DNA from: Alphaproteobacteria bacterium RIFCSPHIGHO2_01_FULL_41_14
Lineage (GTDB): Bacteria > Pseudomonadota > Alphaproteobacteria > UBA7879 > UBA5542
NCBI GenBank assembly: GCA_001767855.1
Contig: MEMF01000002.1
Span: forward strand, 433,493 to 497,492
Length of the DNA: 64,000 nucleotides
Reading direction: 5' to 3'
The stretch's first letter is position 1. The number at the start of each line of letters is the position of its first letter. Made by a program: the position numbers and the translations under genes. The notes beneath the pieces were generated by a model, which saw nothing but the letters and a program-made list of their open reading frames with translations, did no database searches and was not told the origin of the DNA. This document shows positions 1-9,442 of the stretch, piece after piece.

Positions 1-364
1 GATTTTCTAAAGACATAGAATGTCCTACTTGGTCGATGATTTCTCTCGCTTTTTTTTCTGCCTGTGCCTCAACTATTTTTTCTAAAGATATTCTAGGAAT
101 AAAAGCATATACAAATTGACAGTCCAAGGCTTCTGCAACCGACTGCATCGTTTTGAGTGTCGGAGATCCCTGTATTTCTGTATTTTCTAGTTTTTGGATA
201 GATTGATATGAGGCCTTCATTTTAGATCCCAATTGTTCTAGGGTCATACCCAAAGCAGATCTTATGGCATGAATCCACCCTTTATTAGGCATAGGTTCTG
301 TAAAAACCTTCCTGAATTTTTCTACTCGCCTAGAAATCTGTCGTGTTATAAGATGTGTCATCAT
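1..364 (-). CDS. MmpA-type XRE-family transcriptional regulator (mobile mystery protein A), 3' end cut by window edge
   Basis: About 121 N-terminal residues are readable. A basic start is followed by GWIHAIRSALGMTLEQLG, a helix-turn-helix of the XRE type, then the segment LKTMQSVAEALDCQFVYAFI. This layout matches the mobile mystery protein A family, whose gene is normally followed by mobile mystery protein B, a Fic-domain protein; the partner would lie just left of the window. The start at 364 has an AAGGG Shine-Dalgarno sequence; a second ATG follows directly at 361. DNA binding is supported by the helix-turn-helix; autoregulation is inferred from palindromes upstream (399-449). A toxin-antitoxin-like role for the A/B pair is inference. 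Confidence 0.8.
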   Translation of the reverse strand, partial: MMTHLITRQISRRVEKFRKVFTEPMPNKGWIHAIRSALGMTLEQLGSKMKASYQSIQKLENTEIQGSPTLKTMQSVAEALDCQFVYAFIPRISLEKIVEAQAEKKAREIIDQVGHSMSLEN

Positions 365-398
365 GAGCCCTTTCTTTTATCGTCATCTCTTAATAATT

Positions 399-414
399 AC
401 ACCTTATAAGGTGT
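399..414. promoter_or_regulatory. Perfect 16-bp palindrome, candidate operator of the MmpA-type regulator
   Basis: ACACCTTATAAGGTGT is a perfect inverted repeat 35 bases upstream of the regulator start at 364. Its TAAGGTGT half-site recurs as TAAGTTGT in the palindrome at 430-449 and as TAAGGTGA at 486-493. The repeated half-site in front of a helix-turn-helix gene suggests an autoregulatory operator. No binding data. Confidence 0.55.
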
Positions 415-429
415 GTAGTAAATAAAATT

Positions 430-449
430 ATACAACTTATGGGTTGTAT
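430..449. promoter_or_regulatory. Second palindrome, candidate operator overlapping a TATAAT-like promoter element
   Basis: ATACAACTTATGGGTTGTAT has perfect 7-base arms around a 6-base centre. On the minus strand it contains TATAAT (443-448 region read leftwards), so a bound repressor would cover a -10-like element of the regulator gene. Its centre lies 33 bases, about three helical turns, from the centre of the palindrome at 399-414. Confidence 0.45.
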
Positions 450-577
450 AATGATTCTTCATTATAATAGATTCTTTCTTTCATATAAGGTGAAAGAGAT
501 CAGAGATATAAGTAGAATAGGTAATGATGTGAGAAGATGATAGAGCACGGCAGTTTTACGGTTTCAGCTCATTCCGT

Positions 578-1891
578 TTACTGAGGCTTTCGCTGACGCA
601 GGAACGTGGGAACGTCCAAATCTTCGTCTTCATCGTCCGGTGTATCGTCGGCGATGGGGCCGGGATTTTGCTCATCATTTTGGCTGAGTACCAGCTCAGG
701 ACGAGGGGTATCTTCCTTGGTTTTTTTTAGCCCAATGCGTTCCCAGAAAGACCGTTTGGTGGTCCCCTCTTCGGTGGTAAGGGGGGGCGTGGTTGTGACC
801 AAGATGTCATCCTCGGTGCCCAGGGAGAGAGGGTTGAGGTCTGCCATTTCTTCTTCCTCAAAATCCAACTGGGTTTGGGGAAGGGGGCTGGCCAAGAAGT
901 CTTTGGCCATGTCTCGACTGAGGCGGCCGCCGTGGGCATTGCCATCTTCGATACCGGTCGCCACCACAGAGACGCGTATACGACCCTCTAAACGATCGTC
1001 AAAGGTCGATCCAAAAATAATGTTGGCATTTTTATCCACTTGCTCGCGGATATAGTTGGCGGCTTCGTCCACTTCGAACAAGGTCATATCCATCCCGCCG
1101 GTGATGTTGATCAGCACGCCGTTTGCCCCCTTCAAAGAAACCTCATCCAAGAGAGGATTCGCCACAGCGGCTTCGGCCGCAGCCAGTGCCCGATTTTCAC
1201 CTTCAGCTTCGCCTGTGCCCATCATGGCTTTGCCCATCTCACTCATTACGGTGCGGACGTCGGCAAAGTCAAGGTTAATGAGGCCGGGCATGATCATCAA
1301 ATCTGTGACGCCCCGTACACCAGAGTAAAGAACATTGTCCGCCATATTAAAGGCATCCGCAAAGGTGGTCTTGGTGTCAGCCAGGCGGAACAAGTTTTGG
1401 TTGGGGATAATAATGAGCGTATCCACATGCTTTTGAAGTTCTTTTAAGCCCACTTCTGCGGCCCGCATGCGATGAGCGCCTTCGAAGAGGAAGGGCTTGG
1501 TGACCACAGCCACGGTTAAGATACCAGCATTACGCGCCGCTTTCGCGATGACGGGGGCCGCCCCGGTGCCGGTACCTCCCCCCATACCTGCGGTGATGAA
1601 CACCATGTGGCTACCCTTAATTTTGGTTTCAATTTCGCCGAGTGTCTCTTCGGCAGCGGCGCATCCCACATCGGGTTTAGAGCCAGCGCCGAGCCCTTGG
1701 GTGAGCTCATAGCCAAGCTGAATTTTTGTGCTGGCCAAAGAGTGGTGGAGGGCTTGGGAATCTGTGTTAGCGACGGAAAATTCCACGCCTTCTAGGTTGG
1801 ATCGAATCATGTTGTTAACAGCGTTTCCCCCCGCCCCACCAACTCCGATGACGACGATTTTTGGTTTTAGATTTTCAAAGTTTTGTGACAT
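578..1891 (-). CDS. ftsZ: Cell division protein FtsZ
   Basis: Tubulin-like GTPase that polymerises into the Z ring at mid-cell. The GTP-binding signature GGGTGTG is at residues 104-110 and the T7 loop NLDFADV at 206-212. After the GTPase core comes an acidic, variable linker from about residue 320. The C-terminal peptide [10 protein letters not shown] is the conserved site that binds FtsA and other partners. The protein is 437 residues starting at MSQNFENL. This start has an AGGAAAGA Shine-Dalgarno sequence; a longer in-frame extension to 1981 would run into ftsA and is unlikely. It is the last gene of the dcw cluster, 11 bases after ftsA. No clear terminator follows it. Confidence 0.98.
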   Translation of the reverse strand: MSQNFENLKPKIVVIGVGGAGGNAVNNMIRSNLEGVEFSVANTDSQALHHSLASTKIQLGYELTQGLGAGSKPDVGCAAAEETLGEIETKIKGSHMVFITAGMGGGTGTGAAPVIAKAARNAGILTVAVVTKPFLFEGAHRMRAAEVGLKELQKHVDTLIIIPNQNLFRLADTKTTFADAFNMADNVLYSGVRGVTDLMIMPGLINLDFADVRTVMSEMGKAMMGTGEAEGENRALAAAEAAVANPLLDEVSLKGANGVLINITGGMDMTLFEVDEAANYIREQVDKNANIIFGSTFDDRLEGRIRVSVVATGIEDGNAHGGRLSRDMAKDFLASPLPQTQLDFEEEEMADLNPLSLGTEDDILVTTTPPLTTEEGTTKRSFWERIGLKKTKEDTPRPELVLSQNDEQNPGPIADDTPDDEDEDLDVPTFLRQRKPQ

Positions 1892-1902
1892 GTTCTTTCC
1901 TC

Positions 1903-3123
1903 TTAAAAATTTTCCTTTACCCAAGACATCATGGATGACCAGGCAGAGATGTGTTGCGATGAGGCACGGCGGTGATACCAATCTTGGTACGCAAAATCCA
2001 AAAGTCCAGTGGCGGTGGACATCGATGGATTTGCTATCACGTCAGGATCTCCTTTTATCTTAAGGGGATGCCCTAGCCGTACTTGTTTTTCTAATATTTG
2101 GGCCGCCATTATTTTTATACTTGAAAGCTGGCTGCAGCCCCCCGTTAAAACAATTCTTCTCCCTGCTATTTTATACATGTTGCTCGATTCCAGTCTAGCT
2201 TTAATTACCTGAAATATCTCTTCCACGCGGGGTTTAATAACTTGAGTTAAATATTTTTTCTTCACCGTGCGGGCGTCAGGTTTTTCATCTCCTTGGCGAG
2301 AGAAACTCATGAGAACTTTATCATCTTCCCCCGTTTCAAGGGCACTGCCATACACTGTTTTCAAGCGTTCGGCTTGGGCCAAAGAGGTGTTAAAGCCGTG
2401 GGCAATATCGTTCGTAATATGCAATCCTCCTAACGGAACGGAAAGCGTATGAATCACATTGCCTTGGTAAAAGATGGAAATCTCTGTTGTGTCGCCTCCC
2501 ATATCAATGAGCGTGACGCCCATTTTCATTTCGTCTTCGGTGAGGGTCGCATACCCAGAGGCCACAGACGACGCAATCACAGACCGGACGTTCAAGTGGC
2601 ATCGGTGTACACAATGTAAGACATTTTTCAGTACTTGCTGGTCGGCAGTGATCACGTGCATTTTGGCGGCGAGGGTGCGGCCCATCATCCCGCGGGGATC
2701 TTGGATTCCTTGGGTAGAATCCAGGGTATATTGCAGGGGAAACACATGGATCACATCGAAGTTGTGGTGGGCATCCACATGGCTGGCGCGTCGAATAAGC
2801 GTGTTAATCTCGTCATCGGTTACAGCTTGGGCAGAGAGGGGGATGGAAAGTGTTAGCAGCTCGGACAACAGGTGCTGACCTGAAATATTAACCACCACAT
2901 CTTGAATGGTGGTGGAGGCCATTTTCTCGGCGGCGTGCACCGCATTCAGAATGGCATTTTCTGTGTCATCGATGCTGGTGATGAGGCCCTTTTTAACACC
3001 TCGGGACGCGTGGGACCCAGCGCCCATCAAATGATATTTAAGGGTGCGGGCATCATACTCGGCGATCACACAACTGACCTTTGTGGTTCCAATATCAAGA
3101 GCGGTGAGTGTATCTGCGGCCAT
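1903..3123 (-). CDS. ftsA: Cell division protein FtsA
   Basis: Actin-like ATPase that tethers FtsZ to the cytoplasmic membrane and recruits later division proteins. The N-terminal phosphate-1 motif [12 protein letters not shown] (residues 9-20), the phosphate-2 segment [11 protein letters not shown] and the adenosine motif VLTGGCSQL are all present, so the fold is intact. The 406-residue length is normal. The C-terminus ends in a short amphipathic stretch ([10 protein letters not shown]) suited to membrane attachment. It sits between ftsQ (3 bases upstream) and ftsZ, as in most proteobacteria, and must be co-transcribed with both. Confidence 0.97.
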   Translation of the reverse strand: MAADTLTALDIGTTKVSCVIAEYDARTLKYHLMGAGSHASRGVKKGLITSIDDTENAILNAVHAAEKMASTTIQDVVVNISGQHLLSELLTLSIPLSAQAVTDDEINTLIRRASHVDAHHNFDVIHVFPLQYTLDSTQGIQDPRGMMGRTLAAKMHVITADQQVLKNVLHCVHRCHLNVRSVIASSVASGYATLTEDEMKMGVTLIDMGGDTTEISIFYQGNVIHTLSVPLGGLHITNDIAHGFNTSLAQAERLKTVYGSALETGEDDKVLMSFSRQGDEKPDARTVKKKYLTQVIKPRVEEIFQVIKARLESSNMYKIAGRRIVLTGGCSQLSSIKIMAAQILEKQVRLGHPLKIKGDPDVIANPSMSTATGLLDFAYQDWYHRRASSQHISAWSSMMSWVKENF

Positions 3124-3126
3124 GTC

Positions 3127-3906
3127 TTATCTCATGACCATTTTTTTAGGGAGTCTTAAATCGATCACTTTTTTTGCCTTTTCAAAGATTTGTATTTTTT
3201 TCTGTAATCCGTCCAATGTTTTTAACCCTTGGGCATATTCTTTTTCAGGCAACATAAGGGTAACCCCATTTTTTAACCTGAGATCCCACCGACGGTTTCC
3301 AACGCGGGTGGCTGCCACCACGTCTTGGAGAAGGTTGGGATATTTTTTCAACTCTTGGAGAAGGTCGTGGGCACTTTGGGGCGCGCCAAAACCAATGACC
3401 AAGGGGAATTGTTTATAGTCTTCAATGTGGGGGGTGAGGACTTCGCCCGTTTCGTCCACCAGAACCACTTTTTGATGATACTGCCAAAGAGCCATCGGGA
3501 CGCGTTCATGCACTATCACGTGGATGCCATCGGGCCATTGGCGTTGAATCAAAATGGACTTCACCCACGGGTGTTGGCTGAGTTGGCTGTATGCCAGCTC
3601 AGGATCAAAGCGCGAGAAGGGGTCGCCCAGGCGCACCTCAAGCCCCTTGAGAAGATCATTTTGGGGGATGGCGTGACGCCCGTGGATAGAAATCTTTTTA
3701 ATCTGAAACCCGAGCGCAATTTGATAGCGTTCGTATCGATGCACTAATGCTGCATGAGCCCGCTCAAACACTCCTGAGTATGACAGCCAACCCAATAGAA
3801 GTGCAATAAGGAGAGCCCCAAACAGAAAGAGTTTGAGAAACAGTTTCCACTTGGGGAGAGAGGGGCGGACTGGCGGCCGTGATCCTACCGCGGCGAGGCG
3901 CGACAT
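3127..3906 (-). CDS. ftsQ: Cell division protein FtsQ
   Basis: Bitopic divisome protein linking early and late division proteins. A cytoplasmic basic N-terminus is followed by one membrane segment at about residues 22-43, then a periplasmic POTRA-like domain starting near FQIKKISIHGRHAI and a beta domain. The 259-residue length fits the family. Its start overlaps the end of ddl by 22 bases, indicating translational coupling, and ftsA follows after 3 bases. Confidence 0.93.
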   Translation of the reverse strand: MSRLAAVGSRPPVRPSLPKWKLFLKLFLFGALLIALLLGWLSYSGVFERAHAALVHRYERYQIALGFQIKKISIHGRHAIPQNDLLKGLEVRLGDPFSRFDPELAYSQLSQHPWVKSILIQRQWPDGIHVIVHERVPMALWQYHQKVVLVDETGEVLTPHIEDYKQFPLVIGFGAPQSAHDLLQELKKYPNLLQDVVAATRVGNRRWDLRLKNGVTLMLPEKEYAQGLKTLDGLQKKIQIFEKAKKVIDLRLPKKMVMR

Positions 3907-4853
3907 AGTCCCTCCTCGATAAGTGAATAGACGAGTTGATCAAAGGAAATACCCCGGTAGGCCGCAATTTCTGGCACGATGGAGAGAGGGGTAAACCCAG
4001 GCAAAGTATTGATCTCTAGGAAAGCCATTTTACCCGTGTTGGCGTCATACCGAATATCACAACGGGTAACACCGCTGCACTCGAGGGCTTTATGGGCACG
4101 TTCTGAATACTCCATAACTTGATCATAAACCTCTTTTGAAATGCGGGCGGGCATATAGTGGTCTGTTTTTCCATCGGTATACTTATTGGTGAAATCATAG
4201 AATCCCTCTTTGGGGGAGAGTTCTAACACGCCAAGGGCTTTGTTTTCGATGACTGCACAGGAAAGTTCTTGGCCAGCAACATATTCTTCTACAAGCACCT
4301 GGTCGCCAAAGATCCAATGAATTTGGTCTTCTAACGGCTTTGAGGTGTCGTTAATAATATATACCCCGACGCTGGACCCCTCATCTATAGGTTTGATGAC
4401 ATAAGGTGCATGCATGGGATGCTTGGTTTTAATCTCTTCCCACTCATAGACCCCTCCCTTTGCAATGGGAATACCCATGCTTTGGAAAACTTTCAGAGAG
4501 GTGGGTTTATGCATCCCAATGGCTGAGGACAGAGCATTGGAATGGGTATAGGGGATTTGAAGAATATCCAGTAACCCTTGAAGACGCCCATCTTCAAAAA
4601 AGAGGCCATGCAAAGCGCCCATAAAGATGATATCGGGCTTGGGGGTGAGGAAGGTGATCAGTTCTTTCATATCGCGCTGAAGGTCGAGGGTTCTCACCTG
4701 ATATCCTTGGCGTTGGAGAGACTCTAAGATGCCTTTGCCCGACATAAGAGAGACTTCTCGTTCATTGTTCCATCCCCCCACCAGGAAAGCAACGCTGGTT
4801 TTGGAAGGAACATGGCTTCTCTTTAAGAGGAGGGGGGAGGGGGTGGTCATCAA
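3885..4853 (-). CDS. ddl: D-alanine--D-alanine ligase
   Basis: Cytoplasmic ATP-grasp enzyme that makes the D-Ala-D-Ala dipeptide added to UDP-MurNAc-tripeptide by MurF. Visible family motifs are LVGGWNNEREVSLMSG near the N-terminus, IKPIDEGSSVGVY in the ATP-grasp region, the loop FYDFTNKYTDGKTDHYMPA, and the C-terminal metal-binding LEINTLPGFT. The substrate loop looks like that of ordinary D-Ala-D-Ala ligases rather than D-Ala-D-lactate types. Length 322 residues. It overlaps murB by 4 bases (ATGA) and ftsQ by 22 bases. Confidence 0.96.
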   Translation of the reverse strand: MMTTPSPLLLKRSHVPSKTSVAFLVGGWNNEREVSLMSGKGILESLQRQGYQVRTLDLQRDMKELITFLTPKPDIIFMGALHGLFFEDGRLQGLLDILQIPYTHSNALSSAIGMHKPTSLKVFQSMGIPIAKGGVYEWEEIKTKHPMHAPYVIKPIDEGSSVGVYIINDTSKPLEDQIHWIFGDQVLVEEYVAGQELSCAVIENKALGVLELSPKEGFYDFTNKYTDGKTDHYMPARISKEVYDQVMEYSERAHKALECSGVTRCDIRYDANTGKMAFLEINTLPGFTPLSIVPEIAAYRGISFDQLVYSLIEEGLCRASPR

Positions 4854-5749
4854 AGAACTCCAATTCGTTTAATTTCCCACTGAAGGGAGACGCCTGTTTT
4901 TTCTTTGACACGAAGACGCACGTCTTCAGCGAGAGATTCAAGATCTGCGGAGGTGGCGGTACCAGTGTTTATAAGGAAGTTACAATGTTTTTCCGAGATC
5001 TGTGCCCCTCCTTTCGTGAGACCACGACAGCCGGCTTCATCGATCAGCTCCCACGCTTTTTGGGGAAGAGGGTTTTTAAAGGTGCTGCCTCCGGTGCGGC
5101 TGCGAACGGGTTGGGTCGCTTCCCGCTCCGCCATAATCTTGCTGAGGCGGGCATGAATGGTGCTGGGGGTGCCCGGGGTGCCCTGAAAAGTGGCAGAAAT
5201 CACGATGTCGTCGGCGGAAAGAGTGCTGCTGCGATAGGTAAATCCTAGCTGAAGGGGCATCTTGGTAGATCTTTCGCCCGATCGGTTGATCACCTCACAG
5301 GAAATCAAATGATCCTTGACCTCTTGGCCGTAGGCGCCTGCGTTCATCCTGATAGCTCCCCCTATGGTGCCGGGAATTCCTACAAAATACTCGAATCCTG
5401 ACAAGCCTCTCTCTGCACTCTCTAGCGCAACAGTGCGATCAAGCGCCGCAGCGCCGGCTGTCAAAGTGGTTCCCTCAACTCTTATGTCATTAAACCCTTT
5501 TCCAAGCTTAATGACAACCCCGCGCACCCCTTTATCTCTGACCAACAAGTTGGAGCCCACTCCAATCACCGTCACCGGAATAGAGGGGGGGATGTGTTTG
5601 AGAAAATGTTCTAAATCGGCGATGTCTTCTGGCTTGAAAAGAATCTCGGCTGGCCCACCACTGCGAAACCAGACCTGGGGCCCCAGGGGAGCTTGAGGTT
5701 GATACCGTCCCCGCACCTGTGGCAGGTAGTTTAGGAGATTTTTTTCCAT
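4850..5749 (-). CDS. murB: UDP-N-acetylenolpyruvoylglucosamine reductase MurB
   Basis: FAD-dependent enzyme that reduces the enolpyruvyl product of MurA to UDP-MurNAc. The FAD-binding segment GVGSNLLVRD, the motif RMNAGAYGQE, the catalytic serine segment GGSTFKNP and the C-terminal glutamate region LQWEIKRIG are visible. Length is 299 residues. It overlaps murC by 19 bases upstream and ddl by 4 downstream, so translation of the three genes is probably coupled. Confidence 0.96.
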   Translation of the reverse strand: MEKNLLNYLPQVRGRYQPQAPLGPQVWFRSGGPAEILFKPEDIADLEHFLKHIPPSIPVTVIGVGSNLLVRDKGVRGVVIKLGKGFNDIRVEGTTLTAGAAALDRTVALESAERGLSGFEYFVGIPGTIGGAIRMNAGAYGQEVKDHLISCEVINRSGERSTKMPLQLGFTYRSSTLSADDIVISATFQGTPGTPSTIHARLSKIMAEREATQPVRSRTGGSTFKNPLPQKAWELIDEAGCRGLTKGGAQISEKHCNFLINTGTATSADLESLAEDVRLRVKEKTGVSLQWEIKRIGVL

Positions 5750-7140
5750 GAGTGTTTCAACAAGGGTTCAAGACTTTTAGGAAGATTGTGGGCCCATTGG
5801 CTGATGCTACCAGCGCCCAAGAGAATAACGTAATCCCCCTTGTGTACGATTGTTTTAAGAAGAGGGGCCAATTCTTCTTCCGCATTAATGGTATAAACTT
5901 TGCCTTTGAAGTGTTTGTGCACTTCGGCCGCAAGGGCCGTATGGGTTGCGTTCGGTATGGGTTTTTCTCCGGCGGCATAAACGGGAGCCAAGATGACCGT
6001 GTCTGCATTGGAAAAACAAGTTGCAAATTCTTTGAATAAATCATGTAAACGGCTATAACGATGGGGTTGTACCACGGCGATTACTTTGTGCTTCGTGAGT
6101 TTTTGAGCTGCCGTCAACACAGCTGCAATTTCGGTTGGATGGTGCCCATAGTCGTCAACAATGGTCACACCCTCCACTTCCGCGACGGTGGTGAAGCGAC
6201 GTTGCACGCCCGAAAAAGAAGCCAGGGTATGTTTAATAATGGACGGGAAAACGCCCATTTTTATGGCGACAACAATCACCGCTAGGGCATTCAACACATT
6301 ATGACGCCCATGGAGGGCAAGCTGAACATCTTTGATATCGTAATTATCGAAATGAACATCAAAGCTCATGCCAGTGGATGTATGCTTAATGTTGGTTGCG
6401 CGGCAGTCTGCTTTTTTGTGGGTCCCATAAGTAATATGAGGTTTTGTGATCTTGGGTAAAATTTCTTTCACGACAGGATGATCAAGGCAGACCACGGAAA
6501 ATCCATAAAATGGGACGTCATTTGCAAACTTTATAAAGGCTTCTTTTAATTTGGCGAAGCTACCATAATTGTTGAGATGCTCAGGTTCGATATTGGTGAT
6601 CACCGCGATTGTGGCAGGAATTTGAATAAATGTTTGATCCGATTCGTCGGCTTCCACCACCATCCAATTGCCGGCACCTGCACGGGCATTGGAGAGAAGG
6701 TCAACCAAAATACCGCCACTGAGGACGGTGGGATCCAGGCCCGCCTCTATCATCATCGTTGCCATTAAAGAAGTCGTCGTTGTTTTTCCATGGGTGCCGC
6801 TGATGGCAATGGCAGAAGTATACCGCATGATTTCTGACAAAAGCTCGGCGCGAGAGAGCACCGCAATGCCTTTTTTGCGAGCGGCCACCACTTCTGGGTT
6901 GTTAAGGGGCACATCGGAAGAACGCACCACCGTGGTCGCCCCTTCCACATTCTTGGGATCTGTTCCAATAAAGACAGGGACTCCTAAGTGCCTCAAGCGT
7001 TCTATGTTTTTATTATCTGCTCGATCACTACCTTGCACAGAGTGGCCAGACCGATGAAGGACTTCGGCAAGACTACTCATGCCGATGCCACCGATGCCAA
7101 TAATGTGAAGAGTACCAATAGAAAGAGGATGTGTTTTCAT
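5731..7140 (-). CDS. murC: UDP-N-acetylmuramate--L-alanine ligase MurC
   Basis: Adds L-alanine to UDP-MurNAc, the first amino acid of the peptide stem. It has the N-terminal nucleotide-binding GIGGIGMS (residues 16-22), the Mur-ligase P-loop GTHGKTTT (115-122) and DDYGHHPTEI, a MurC signature. Length 469 residues is normal. A gap of 72 bases separates it from murG, one of the few breaks in the cluster; this gap holds a small GGGG/CCCC hairpin (7173-7186) but no convincing promoter. The Shine-Dalgarno sequence is weak. Confidence 0.97.
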   Translation of the reverse strand: MKTHPLSIGTLHIIGIGGIGMSSLAEVLHRSGHSVQGSDRADNKNIERLRHLGVPVFIGTDPKNVEGATTVVRSSDVPLNNPEVVAARKKGIAVLSRAELLSEIMRYTSAIAISGTHGKTTTTSLMATMMIEAGLDPTVLSGGILVDLLSNARAGAGNWMVVEADESDQTFIQIPATIAVITNIEPEHLNNYGSFAKLKEAFIKFANDVPFYGFSVVCLDHPVVKEILPKITKPHITYGTHKKADCRATNIKHTSTGMSFDVHFDNYDIKDVQLALHGRHNVLNALAVIVVAIKMGVFPSIIKHTLASFSGVQRRFTTVAEVEGVTIVDDYGHHPTEIAAVLTAAQKLTKHKVIAVVQPHRYSRLHDLFKEFATCFSNADTVILAPVYAAGEKPIPNATHTALAAEVHKHFKGKVYTINAEEELAPLLKTIVHKGDYVILLGAGSISQWAHNLPKSLEPLLKHSWKKIS

Positions 7141-7212
7141 TCTGATTTTCTGAAATGTTTAACAAAGCTTGGTGGGGTCATCCCCATCCTCCCCCTTATT
7201 TGTTCCTCCACC

Positions 7213-8331
7213 TTATGATTGGCGACTCAGAAGCACAGCTTCAACTGTATCAGCCAAGGCATCATCTGCAGTGGTTACTCCTAAAGCATGAAGCCTTTCT
7301 GCAGTTTTTTCAAGTCCTTTTGGATCTTTTAATATTTTTTCTAGGGTGTGAGCCAAAGATTTGGGGGTGAGCCCTCGTTCAGAGGTATACCATCCTGCTT
7401 TTTGATTGACAATAGACTGAGCATTATAAGTTTGATGATCGTCCATAGAAGTGGAGAGAGGGATAAAAAGGGGGGGTCGTCCCACTGCTGCCAATTCAGT
7501 TATGGTAGAGGCGCCTGCTCGAGTGATGATGAGGTGGGCCTTTTTATACTCGCTCGCAATGTCTTGAAAAAAGGGAGCGAGTGTGACAGAGAGGCCCCCT
7601 TCTTTATAGAGGGCTCGTGTTTCTTTCTCAAATTCAGGGCGACACTGTTGAATAATTTTAAGACGTTTTTTTAAGAGGGGAGGTAACAATCTAATGGCGA
7701 GTGGCAAAATAATGCTGAACGCTTTGGCACCTTGGCTGCCACCCACCACAAAAAGGCGAATGGTTTTGGTGGGAGCTTTATAGCGAGCGGTGCGTAGGGC
7801 AGCGATGTTGGCCCGGATGGGGTTACCTGTGACCACAATTTTTTGGCTGTCCTGAGGGTGGAGACCGTTGATGGACGAAAACACAGAAGTAATTTTTTGG
7901 GAAAAGGGGGCAAGCCATCGAGTGACCCGTCCCACATAGGCATTTTGCTCATGCATGATGAAAGGGACGCGCAGCACCAGCGCTGCGACCAGAGGTGGAA
8001 AGCTGGGATAGCCTCCAAACCCCACCACTAGAGCGGGACGTTTTAACAGGAAACGCCACGTAACGTAAAAAATCTCGATGGTCAGACGGACGAAGAGGGC
8101 CAATTTTGCTATCAATCCGGGACGATAGTAGGGAAGGTCAAGCACGAAGAAAGGGATGTCTTTGGGTTGAGTGTGAAACCCCATGCCCCGTTTGTCCGTG
8201 ATGTAGAGGACTCTATGTCCGCGCTGTTTTAATTTTTCGGCGAGCGCCTGGGCAGGGAAAATGTGACCGCCGGTGCCACCGCCTACAACCGTAATAAATG
8301 GTCTCTTGATTTTCTTAAAGCCCTTTATCAT
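7213..8331 (-). CDS. murG: UDP-N-acetylglucosamine--lipid I N-acetylglucosaminyltransferase MurG
   Basis: GT28-family transferase that converts lipid I to lipid II on the inner face of the cytoplasmic membrane. The N-terminal GGGTGGHIFPA loop (17-27) and the HEQNAYVGRVTR and GGSQGAKAFS segments are the family signatures, and AGASTITELAAVGRP forms the UDP-GlcNAc site. Length 372 residues. It overlaps ftsW by 17 bases, in the usual order ftsW-murG-murC. Confidence 0.97.
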   Translation of the reverse strand: MIKGFKKIKRPFITVVGGGTGGHIFPAQALAEKLKQRGHRVLYITDKRGMGFHTQPKDIPFFVLDLPYYRPGLIAKLALFVRLTIEIFYVTWRFLLKRPALVVGFGGYPSFPPLVAALVLRVPFIMHEQNAYVGRVTRWLAPFSQKITSVFSSINGLHPQDSQKIVVTGNPIRANIAALRTARYKAPTKTIRLFVVGGSQGAKAFSIILPLAIRLLPPLLKKRLKIIQQCRPEFEKETRALYKEGGLSVTLAPFFQDIASEYKKAHLIITRAGASTITELAAVGRPPLFIPLSTSMDDHQTYNAQSIVNQKAGWYTSERGLTPKSLAHTLEKILKDPKGLEKTAERLHALGVTTADDALADTVEAVLLSRQS

Positions 8332-9442
8332 CTAACCTCCGTCGAGTAAACCCTAATACGATGCCCATTCCCAAGGCAATGGCCAACAAAGAAGACCCCC
8401 CATAGCTGAGGAATGGTAGCGTCATGCCTTTGGTGGGAATGAGGTGAAGACTGGATCCCATATTAATCATGGCCTGCAATGCAAATTGGATGGTGATACC
8501 GCTGATGCCGAGCGTTAAGAAAAAGTTTTTCTCTCTTCGGGCGTGCCAAAGACAACGGCCTGTGATGAAGAAAAAGAGCCCCAGAATAAACAGGCAAAAG
8601 AAAAAGCCAAATTCTTCCCCCGCCACGGAAAAAACGAAATCGGCGTGAGAGTCTGGCAACTTTAGTTTGATAATGCCTTCCCCGGGACCGCGCCCAAAAA
8701 TGCCCCCTTCCCGGAAGGCCTCGAGGGAGCGTGTGATTTGATATTGGTCGCCCGATTGGGGGTTGAGGAATCGATCGATCCGGCTAGCCACGTGGGGGAA
8801 GACAAAATAGGCAGCGGTGACGCCAGTGGCGCCCACTCCGCCTAACAGGTAAACCCAAAAGAGCGGCAGACCCGCGAGATAAAACTGGAAGAACCAGACA
8901 AGGGTAATGACAAAGACCATGCCAAAGTCGGGCTGAAGCAAAATGAGGCCTGCCACCGTTAGATAAAGAAGGATGGAGATGTTTCTGGACGAGAGGGGAT
9001 GAGACGTTTTGAGTTGGGAGAAAAGCCAGGCGGCAATGATGGCAAAGGTGGGCTTGATAAACTCGGAGGCTTGCAAGGAAAACCCCATCATATTAATCCA
9101 TCGACGGGCCCCTTTAGCTTCGAGTCCTATCAAGGGAGTCATCACCAAACAGAACAAAAAGAAAATGAAGAGTCCCCAACAGAGCCATCGAATTTGCCGA
9201 GGAGACAGGAGCGAGACAGAGACCATCAAGACAATGGCAGGCACCAGAAAAACAATATGACGGCGCACGAAAAAGAAGGAATCCACCCCAATGCGTTGAG
9301 CCACACTGGGGCTCGCGGCGAAGCTGAGAAAAATACCCGTGATCATAAGGAGCAGCAAAGCGAAAAAAAGCCAGCGATCGATGGTCCACCACCATTGGCC
9401 AAGGATACTGCGATCTGTGCGGGCAAAAGATTGACCAATCAT
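8315..9442 (-). CDS. ftsW: Peptidoglycan glycosyltransferase FtsW
   Basis: SEDS-family polytopic membrane protein that polymerises septal peptidoglycan with FtsI. About ten hydrophobic segments, the motif QPDFG in the middle, and the family C-terminal signature LPFLSYGGSSLLA are visible. Length 375 residues. The gene cannot be told from rodA by motif alone, but its position between murD and murG in the dcw cluster, with 4- and 17-base overlaps, makes FtsW the clear call. Confidence 0.95.
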   Translation of the reverse strand: MIGQSFARTDRSILGQWWWTIDRWLFFALLLLMITGIFLSFAASPSVAQRIGVDSFFFVRRHIVFLVPAIVLMVSVSLLSPRQIRWLCWGLFIFFLFCLVMTPLIGLEAKGARRWINMMGFSLQASEFIKPTFAIIAAWLFSQLKTSHPLSSRNISILLYLTVAGLILLQPDFGMVFVITLVWFFQFYLAGLPLFWVYLLGGVGATGVTAAYFVFPHVASRIDRFLNPQSGDQYQITRSLEAFREGGIFGRGPGEGIIKLKLPDSHADFVFSVAGEEFGFFFCLFILGLFFFITGRCLWHARREKNFFLTLGISGITIQFALQAMINMGSSLHLIPTKGMTLPFLSYGGSSLLAIALGMGIVLGFTRRRLDDKGL

